From: Sulfurimonas sp.
GTDB taxonomy: Bacteria > Campylobacterota > Campylobacteria > Campylobacterales > Sulfurimonadaceae
Length of the DNA stretch: 10,264 nucleotides
Direction of reading: 5' to 3'
Assembly (NCBI GenBank): GCA_003978475.1
Contig: QNZR01000143.1
Span: 1-10,264, forward strand
Both the position numbers and the translations under genes were made by a program. Positions 6,215 to 10,264 of this stretch are shown piece by piece. Each line of letters begins with the position of its first letter. Within the stretch, counting starts at the first letter, position 1. The notes beneath the pieces are model-generated. The model had not been told where the DNA came from. It saw only the letters and a list, made by a program, of their open reading frames with translations, and ran no database searches.

Positions 6215-6742
6215 ATGGCACATGAGTGGTACTCAATTCAAACCTATGGTAGTGATCGTAAAGTCAAAGAGGCGATTCTTAATCTCATTGAGGAATATTC
6301 GCTGCAAGACAAAATTGTCGAAGTCGTCGTTCCCACTGAGGATGTTATTGAAGTTAAAGAGGGAAAGAAAAAGATTTCTGAACGCTCGCTATATTCCGGG
6401 TATGTCTTTGCTAAAATTGATTTAGATACGAATATTCAACATATGATTCAGGGAATTCCAAAGGTTTCCGGTTTTATTGGTGAATCCAATCGACCGACAC
6501 CGCTTGCCGCGCATGATGTCGAGGTTATTTTGGATCGAGTGCAAAATCGTGCCGCGCCCAAACCCAAGGTCTTTTTTGACACGGGTGAGACGGTACGTAT
6601 TATTGATGGACCGTTTGCAAACTTTACAGGGACGGTAGATGAATATGACTTGGAACATGGAACATTAAAATTAAATGTTCTCATTTTTGGACGAAGTACA
6701 CCGGTAGACATCTCTTACACGCAAGTCGAAAAAATAATTTAA
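6215..6742 (+). CDS. nusG: Transcription elongation / antitermination factor NusG
   Basis: This 175-residue protein binds the RNA polymerase clamp and links it to ribosomal protein uS10 or Rho. The NGN domain runs from the opening HEWYSIQTYG (3-12) to about residue 108 and includes LYSGYVFAKIDL (59-70) and VSGFIG (84-89), the region contacting polymerase. A short linker with AAPKPKVFFDTGE leads to the KOW domain, with VRIIDGPFANFTGTV (127-141). The end DISYTQVEKII matches the family. Length fits the E. coli protein (181). The start at 6215 has an AGGGG at 6203-6207 overlapping the stop of secE. rplK follows after 22 nt, so the genes are surely cotranscribed. Confidence 0.98.
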   Translation: MAHEWYSIQTYGSDRKVKEAILNLIEEYSLQDKIVEVVVPTEDVIEVKEGKKKISERSLYSGYVFAKIDLDTNIQHMIQGIPKVSGFIGESNRPTPLAAHDVEVILDRVQNRAAPKPKVFFDTGETVRIIDGPFANFTGTVDEYDLEHGTLKLNVLIFGRSTPVDISYTQVEKII

Positions 6743-6764
6743 TTTTACAAAGGAAGGAAGCACA

Positions 6765-7190
6765 ATGGCAAAAAAAGTTATGGATTACATTAAACTGCAG
6801 ATTGAAGCAGGTAAAGCCAACCCGGCGCCACCGGTTGGTCCGGCATTAGGACAACGTGGTGTTAATATTATGGAGTTTTGTAAATCATTCAATGAAAAAA
6901 CAAAAGATAAAATGGGGTTTAAGGTACCGGTAGTCATTACCGTGTATGCGGATCGCAGTTTCTCTTTTATTACAAAACAACCACCGGCATCAGCGCTATT
7001 AATGAAGGCGGCAGGTCTGAAAAAGGGAACCGATAACCCACTTAAAAATAAAGTAGGTAAAATTACAAAAGCCCAATTAATGGATGTGGTGAAAGCCAAA
7101 ATTGAAGATTTAAATACAGACAATGAGGAGATGGCCGCTAATATTCTTGCAGGTTCCGCTCGTTCTATGGGTATTGAAATCGTAGACTAA
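6765..7190 (+). CDS. rplK: 50S ribosomal protein uL11
   Basis: This 141-residue protein forms the base of the L12 stalk and binds the GTPase-associated region of 23S rRNA. The N-terminal domain carries NPAPPVGPALGQRGVNIMEF (19-38), the proline-rich helix contacting thiopeptide antibiotics and elongation factors. The C-terminal RNA-binding domain contains the conserved GLKKGTDNPLKNKVGKIT (about 84-101) and ends in GSARSMGIEIVD. Length equals that of most bacterial L11 proteins. A repeated AAGGAAGGAAG ribosome binding site lies just before the ATG. In the 68 nt before rplA there is only a short inverted repeat, CCGCA (7206-7210) / TGCGG (7226-7230); whether L1 binds it is not known. Confidence 0.98.
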   Translation: MAKKVMDYIKLQIEAGKANPAPPVGPALGQRGVNIMEFCKSFNEKTKDKMGFKVPVVITVYADRSFSFITKQPPASALLMKAAGLKKGTDNPLKNKVGKITKAQLMDVVKAKIEDLNTDNEEMAANILAGSARSMGIEIVD

Positions 7191-7258
7191 AGACACTATC
7201 TTCGACCGCAAAGATACCAAATAACTGCGGCACTGATAACATACAGGAGATGATCGTA

Positions 7259-7954
7259 ATGGCAAGTAAACGTTACAAGCAATTAATAGAAAAAATTGAT
7301 ACGACCAAAAACTATACTACAGCAGAAGCTGCTGAAGTTGTAAAAACTTTACAGTCTGCAAAATTTGATGAAACTGTTGAGATTGCAATGAATCTTAATG
7401 TTGATCCGCGTCATGCCGATCAGATGGTACGTGGTGCTATTGTCCTTCCAAATGGCACCGGTAAAACAGTTCGTGTTGCCGTATTTGCTAAAGGCGCCAA
7501 AGCGGATGAGGCAAAAGCAGCCGGCGCGGATATTGTCGGTACGGATACGTTGGTTGAACAGATTCAAGAAGGTATTTTTAATTTTGATGTCGTGGTTGCT
7601 GCACCGGACTGCATGGGTCTTGTCGGTAAAATCGGACGTATTTTGGGTCCTAAAGGCTTGATGCCCAATCCCAAAACCGGAACCGTTACCCCGGATGTTG
7701 CAACTGCGGTTAAAAATGTTAAAGGCGGCCAAGTCACTTTTAGAGTCGATAAAAAAGGTAATATTCACGCCGGAATTGGCAAAGTGAGTTTTGATGCAGA
7801 GAAAATAAATGAGAATATTGTGGCATTTGTATCAGCCATTAACAAGCAAAAACCGGCTTCTGCAAAGGGACGTTACATTAAAAATGCGGCATTGTCATTG
7901 ACGATGAGTCCAGCAATTAAATTTGATCTGGCAGAATTAGCAGATATTAAATAG
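7259..7954 (+). CDS. rplA: 50S ribosomal protein uL1
   Basis: This 231-residue protein forms the L1 stalk that controls release of deacylated tRNA at the E site. It shows the family block GRILGPKGLMPNPKTGTVT (126-144), the N-terminal FDETVEIAMNLNVDP (36-50), and FRVDKKGNIHAGIGK (161-175). The domain ends in TMSPAIKFD (215-223). Length fits the family (234 in E. coli). An in-frame ATG at 7250 was rejected because it overlaps the ribosome binding site AGGAGA (7245-7250); the ATG at 7259 has correct spacing and gives the typical MASKRYK start. L1 commonly represses its own operon, but no clear target was seen. A strong 13-bp hairpin follows 4 nt after the stop codon. Confidence 0.97.
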   Translation: MASKRYKQLIEKIDTTKNYTTAEAAEVVKTLQSAKFDETVEIAMNLNVDPRHADQMVRGAIVLPNGTGKTVRVAVFAKGAKADEAKAAGADIVGTDTLVEQIQEGIFNFDVVVAAPDCMGLVGKIGRILGPKGLMPNPKTGTVTPDVATAVKNVKGGQVTFRVDKKGNIHAGIGKVSFDAEKINENIVAFVSAINKQKPASAKGRYIKNAALSLTMSPAIKFDLAELADIK

Positions 7955-7958
7955 TGAA

Positions 7959-7989
7959 TTTACATGTAGGCGGTATGCTTACATGTAAA
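7959..7989 (+). other. 13-bp hairpin after rplA
   Basis: TTTACATGTAGGC (7959-7971) pairs with GCTTACATGTAAA (7977-7989) around the loop GGTAT, with one G-U pair. There is no U-tract after it, so it is more likely a processing or mRNA-stability element than a full terminator. It separates the rplKA part of the transcript from rplJL. Confidence 0.55.
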
Positions 7990-8003
7990 ATGAAAAAACA
8001 TAA

Positions 8004-8150
8004 AGTCTGTAGTGTGCTATCAGAGGATGGAACACTAAAGATTTTACGTCGCTAAAATCTGAATTTTATGGACTAAAGAGAGTTAGGGGCAATTGCGTAA
8101 ACGGAGAATTCCGCCCTTCTTGAAGTTATAAAGTCTGGAGAGGAGAATGA
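8004..8150 (+). promoter_or_regulatory. Putative L10 autoregulatory leader of rplJL
   Basis: The 196-nt gap before rplJ holds a three-way junction. P1 pairs 8004-8010 with 8068-8074 (7 bp, two G-U). P2 pairs AGTGT (8011-8015) with ACACT (8032-8036), then after a G-A mismatch CTATC (8017-8021) with GATGG (8026-8030), closing on AGAG. P3 is AGATTTTA / TAAAATCT (8039-8046 / 8053-8060). Further on, AGGGGC (8085-8090) can pair with GCCCTT (8113-8118), and TTCTT (8117-8121) can instead pair with the Shine-Dalgarno region GAGAA (8143-8147). In many bacteria L10, alone or with L12, binds such a leader and represses rplJL; that role is inferred from position and folding, not from a covariance match. 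Confidence 0.6.
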
Positions 8151-8636
8151 ATGACGAAGTCACGAAAAGTAGAAATTATTGATCAATTGACCGGTGAATT
8201 TCAAAACTCAAGCTGTGTTGTAATGTGTGATTATCGCGGATTGTCATGTAGTGAACTCGAAGAGTTGCGCCACATTGCACGATCTAAAGAAGCTAAAGTC
8301 CAAGTGGTAAAAAACACATTGGCTACATTGGCACTGAAAAATGCCAATATGAGTGGTATAGAGATTACCGACACCAACATATTTATTTGGGGTCAAGACT
8401 CAATTTCTGCGGCAAAAACAGTATCGGAGTTTGCTAAGAAAAATAGTAAACTTGTGATTCGAACGGCTTATATTGACGGTGAAGCAAGTGATGCTGCGAA
8501 AGTAGAAGCTTTTGCGAAACTACCGGGTCGCGAAGAGTTACTGGGTATGTTAGCTGCTACATGGATGGCACCGGTGCAAAACTTTACCATTGGATTGAAT
8601 GCACTAAAAGAAAAACTGGAAGCTGAAGCTTCTTAA
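8151..8636 (+). CDS. rplJ: 50S ribosomal protein uL10
   Basis: This 161-residue protein anchors the bL12 dimers to 23S rRNA. The N-terminal rRNA-binding domain begins MTKSRKVEIIDQLTGEF and contains the family pattern DYRGLSCSELEELR (26-39) followed by VQVVKNTLATLAL. The C-terminal helix, FTIGLNALKEKLEAEAS, is the part that carries bL12 dimers. Length fits the family (165 in E. coli). The ATG at 8151 follows AGGAGA (8141-8146); an ATG at 8147 is out of frame. rplL starts 30 nt downstream. A long structured leader suggests translation is controlled by its own product. Confidence 0.97.
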   Translation: MTKSRKVEIIDQLTGEFQNSSCVVMCDYRGLSCSELEELRHIARSKEAKVQVVKNTLATLALKNANMSGIEITDTNIFIWGQDSISAAKTVSEFAKKNSKLVIRTAYIDGEASDAAKVEAFAKLPGREELLGMLAATWMAPVQNFTIGLNALKEKLEAEAS

Positions 8637-8666
8637 TAATATTTATAATTAAAAAAAGGATTACAT

Positions 8667-9041
8667 ATGGCGGTAACAAAAGAAGACGTATTAGAGTATA
8701 TCTCAAATTTATCGGTGTTAGAGCTTTCAGAGCTTGTTAAAGAGTTTGAAGAGAAATTTGGTGTATCTGCACAACCGGTAGCGGTTGCGGGCGTTGCCGG
8801 TGCTGATGCCGGTGCTGCCGCTGAGGAGAAAACTGAATTTGATGTTGTTCTTACCGGCGCCGGTGACAAAAAAATCAATGCTATCAAAGCGGTACGCGCA
8901 TTGACAGGATTAGGTCTTAAAGAGGCAAAAGAAGCTGTTGAGAACGTTCCTGCAACGATCAAAGAAGGTGTCTCTAAAGAAGATGCTGAAGCAGCAAAAG
9001 CAGCGCTTGAAGAAGCGGGTGCATCTGTCGAAGTAAAATAA
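8667..9041 (+). CDS. rplL: 50S ribosomal protein bL12 (L7/L12)
   Basis: This 124-residue stalk protein recruits and stimulates translational GTPases and is present in several copies per ribosome. The N-terminal dimerisation part (1-33) includes ISNLSVLELSELVKEFEEKF. An Ala/Gly/Val-rich hinge (35-53) follows, then the globular C-terminal domain (57-124), with FDVVLTGAGDKKINAIKAVR (58-77) and the factor-binding helix GLGLKEAKEAVE (81-92). Length is normal (121 in E. coli). AAAGGA (8655-8660) precedes the ATG. The terminator-like hairpin 12 nt after the stop probably reduces transcription into rpoB, in line with the greater need for bL12. Confidence 0.98.
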   Translation: MAVTKEDVLEYISNLSVLELSELVKEFEEKFGVSAQPVAVAGVAGADAGAAAEEKTEFDVVLTGAGDKKINAIKAVRALTGLGLKEAKEAVENVPATIKEGVSKEDAEAAKAALEEAGASVEVK

Positions 9042-9052
9042 TTTCGATTCGA

Positions 9053-9083
9053 AAAAGCGGCATAGATTTTTTATGTCGCTTTT
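9053..9083 (+). terminator. Terminator-like hairpin / attenuator after rplL
   Basis: AAAAGCGGCATA (9053-9064) pairs with TATGTCGCTTTT (9072-9083) in 12 bp, including one G-U, around a 7-nt loop. A T-rich run (TTTTGTGTTATTTTT) overlaps and follows. It has the form of an intrinsic terminator. Because rpoB lies downstream without an evident strong promoter, partial termination is the likely role. Confidence 0.7.
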
Positions 9084-9094
9084 GTGTTATTTTT

Positions 9095-9140
9095 GGGTAC
9101 TTTGATTAGTTGGTTTGAGAACCGATTGATCAAAGTACCC
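9095..9140 (+). other. 21-pair hairpin in the rplL-rpoB gap, probable RNase III site
   Basis: GGGTACTTTGAT (9095-9106) and ATCAAAGTACCC (9129-9140) form a perfect 12-bp inverted repeat. Inside it, 9107-9115 pairs with 9120-9128 in nine more pairs (three G-U), closing on the loop TGAG (9116-9119). The stem thus has 21 uninterrupted pairs, long enough for RNase III. In E. coli the same gap contains an RNase III processing site; equivalence here is inferred. Confidence 0.7.
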
Positions 9141-9153
9141 TTATGTCGTTATA

Positions 9154-9206
9154 GACTCAAGGACGCTTGAGTTAACACACATATGACTTACCAATGTCAA
9201 TTGGTA
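9154..9206 (+). other. Two small hairpins before rpoB
   Basis: ACTCAAG (9155-9161) pairs with CTTGAGT (9166-9172) around GACG, and TACCAAT (9189-9195) pairs with ATTGGTA (9200-9206) around GTCA. Each has a perfect 7-bp stem. They lie in the untranslated stretch just before the rpoB ribosome binding site; function unknown. No convincing separate rpoB promoter was found. Confidence 0.4.
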
Positions 9207-9232
9207 CTTATCTTCAAATTAGAGGTAGCCTA

Positions 9233-10264
9233 ATGTTAAACACTCTGTATTCCGGAAATCGCTTACGTGTAGACTTCGCAAAAACCCCTCAGCAAATTGA
9301 TGTTCCCAATCTTTTGCAACTACAACAAAGTTCTTATGACACGTTTTTAATGGAGGACGAAAAAGATCGTTCTGCTAGTGGTATTGAAAGGGTTTTTCAC
9401 TCTGTTTTTCCTGTTCATGATACACAAAACAGACTCACCCTAGAGTATTTAGGGTCTGAAATTGTTAAGCCAAAATATACGGTTCGAGAATGTATGGAGC
9501 GTGGATTGACCTACTCAATTTCTCTTCGTATGAAGACGCGTATGACCCTTTGGGATCGTGATGAGAATACGAAAGAAAAACTCGGTGTCAAAGATATTAA
9601 AGAGCAGACAATTTTTGTTCGAGATATTCCCAAGATGACAGATCGCACCTCTTTTTTAATTAATGGCGTGGAGCGTGTTGTTGTGAATCAACTGCATCGA
9701 AGCCCCGGTGTTATTTTTAAAGAAGAACCTTCCAAAACAACAGGCAACAAGTTGATCTATACCGGTCAAATCATTCCTGATCGCGGCTCGTGGCTCTATT
9801 TTGAGTATGACCCTAAAGATATTTTATATATGCGTATTAATAAGCGCCGTAAAGTACCTGTAACAATTATGTTTCGAGCATTGGGGTATTCAAAGCAGGA
9901 TATACTGAAACTTTTTTATCCACTGCAAACCATCAGCATCAAGGACAATAACTTCATGATGGCATTTAGAGCCGATGAGTTTAAATCCCGTTTAAATTAT
10001 GATCTGGTGGATGAAGAAGGCAACGTGATTTTAGCCGCGGGAAAACGACTTTCTGCCAAAAAAGCCGAAAAACTGATAGAGAGCGGCGTTAAAGCAGTAC
10101 AGTATCCACTGGAGACTTTGGTGGAGCGTTATTTGGCAGAGCCTATTATTAACCCTGAAACCGGTGAGATTCTTTTTGATACGATGACACCGATTGATGA
10201 AACAAAGCTGAAAAAAATGGCCGAAGCCGGTGTCGGGGAATTTGTTATTGCCAATGACCTGGCA
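9233..10264 (+). CDS. rpoB: DNA-directed RNA polymerase beta subunit, N-terminal 344 codons
   Basis: The reading frame is open from the ATG at 9233 to the right edge, giving 344 residues out of the usual 1,350-1,400. It begins MLNTLYSGNRLRVDFAKTPQ, with the expected VPNLLQLQQSSYDTFL early helix and the conserved FLINGVERVVVNQLHRSPGV (about 141-160). That stretch is part of the protrusion domain bordering the main channel. The insertion of the beta lobe follows. The rifampicin-binding cluster lies beyond the window. An AGAGGT at 9221-9226 is the ribosome binding site. Whether rpoB and rpoC are separate (Sulfurimonas-type) or fused (Helicobacter / Wolinella) cannot be seen here. Expression probably depends on read-through from rplJL past the attenuator and the long hairpin. 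Confidence 0.97.
   Translation, partial: MLNTLYSGNRLRVDFAKTPQQIDVPNLLQLQQSSYDTFLMEDEKDRSASGIERVFHSVFPVHDTQNRLTLEYLGSEIVKPKYTVRECMERGLTYSISLRMKTRMTLWDRDENTKEKLGVKDIKEQTIFVRDIPKMTDRTSFLINGVERVVVNQLHRSPGVIFKEEPSKTTGNKLIYTGQIIPDRGSWLYFEYDPKDILYMRINKRRKVPVTIMFRALGYSKQDILKLFYPLQTISIKDNNFMMAFRADEFKSRLNYDLVDEEGNVILAAGKRLSAKKAEKLIESGVKAVQYPLETLVERYLAEPIINPETGEILFDTMTPIDETKLKKMAEAGVGEFVIANDLA

Noticed and set aside
7206..7230. CCGCA/TGCGG repeat as an L1 binding site
   Set aside because: A 5-bp stem with a 15-nt loop is too weak, and the usual L1 target lies before rplK; no support beyond position.
7250..7258. An upstream ATG for rplA
   Set aside because: It overlaps the ribosome binding site itself; the ATG at 7259 gives the standard L1 N-terminus.
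8633..8962. A 109-codon antisense frame over rplL
   Set aside because: It is a shadow of the Ala/Gly-rich rplL gene; the sense strand is unmistakably bL12.

Overview
The window looks like chromosomal DNA from a Campylobacterota (epsilonproteobacterial) bacterium of the Sulfurimonas / Sulfuricurvum / Sulfurovum kind. This is an inference from three things. The EF-Tu switch region has the DYDQIDNAPEERERG form usual in that group. The gene order is tRNA(Thr-Tyr-Gly-Thr)-tuf-rpmG-tRNA(Trp)-secE-nusG-rplK-rplA-rplJ-rplL-rpoB. The intergenic DNA is AT-rich, and the tuf promoter relies on an extended -10 element. No mobile element, CRISPR array or sign of recent transfer was seen.

Positions 1-3711 are mixed housekeeping and accessory genes. 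They hold the 3' part of a molybdate-type ABC ATPase gene (modC-like, 2-568, +) and a convergent yaaA/UPF0246 gene (572-1318, -). After an AT-rich divergent control region (1319-1566) comes a two-gene unit: an exported tetraheme cytochrome c (1567-2175) followed 3 nt later by a membrane-bound GGDEF diguanylate cyclase with a large periplasmic sensor region (2179-3711). The layout suggests that a periplasmic redox protein and a c-di-GMP signalling enzyme work together.

Positions 3712-5956 are the stable-RNA / translation segment. A consensus sigma-70 promoter (TTGACA, 17 bp, TATAAT) sits just downstream of two TTFCATGAAA-type palindromes (exact sequence TTTCATGAAA, centres 20 bp apart). It drives tRNA-Thr(UGU), tRNA-Tyr(GUA), tRNA-Gly(UCC) and tRNA-Thr(GGU), followed by tuf, rpmG (zinc-binding bL33) and tRNA-Trp(CCA). 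Both Thr tRNAs lie inside leader-trailer helices: 13 bp for the UGU tRNA and 21 contiguous pairs for the GGU tRNA. The precursors would therefore carry long double-stranded stalks like those around rRNAs. This is the least expected feature of the window.

Positions 5957-10264 carry the transcription / ribosomal stalk cluster: secE, nusG, rplK (uL11), rplA (uL1), rplJ (uL10), rplL (bL12) and the first 344 codons of rpoB. Two non-coding gaps are rich in RNA structure. The rplA-rplJ gap holds a 13-bp hairpin, then a well-formed three-way junction that fits an autoregulatory L10 leader, with an exact 10-nt repeat that could compete for its closing helix. The rplL-rpoB gap holds a terminator-like hairpin, then a hairpin of 21 uninterrupted pairs closed by a 4-nt loop (a likely RNase III site), then two smaller hairpins. 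Together these elements would set the ratios of elongation factor, tRNAs, stalk proteins and RNA polymerase made from one long transcription unit.
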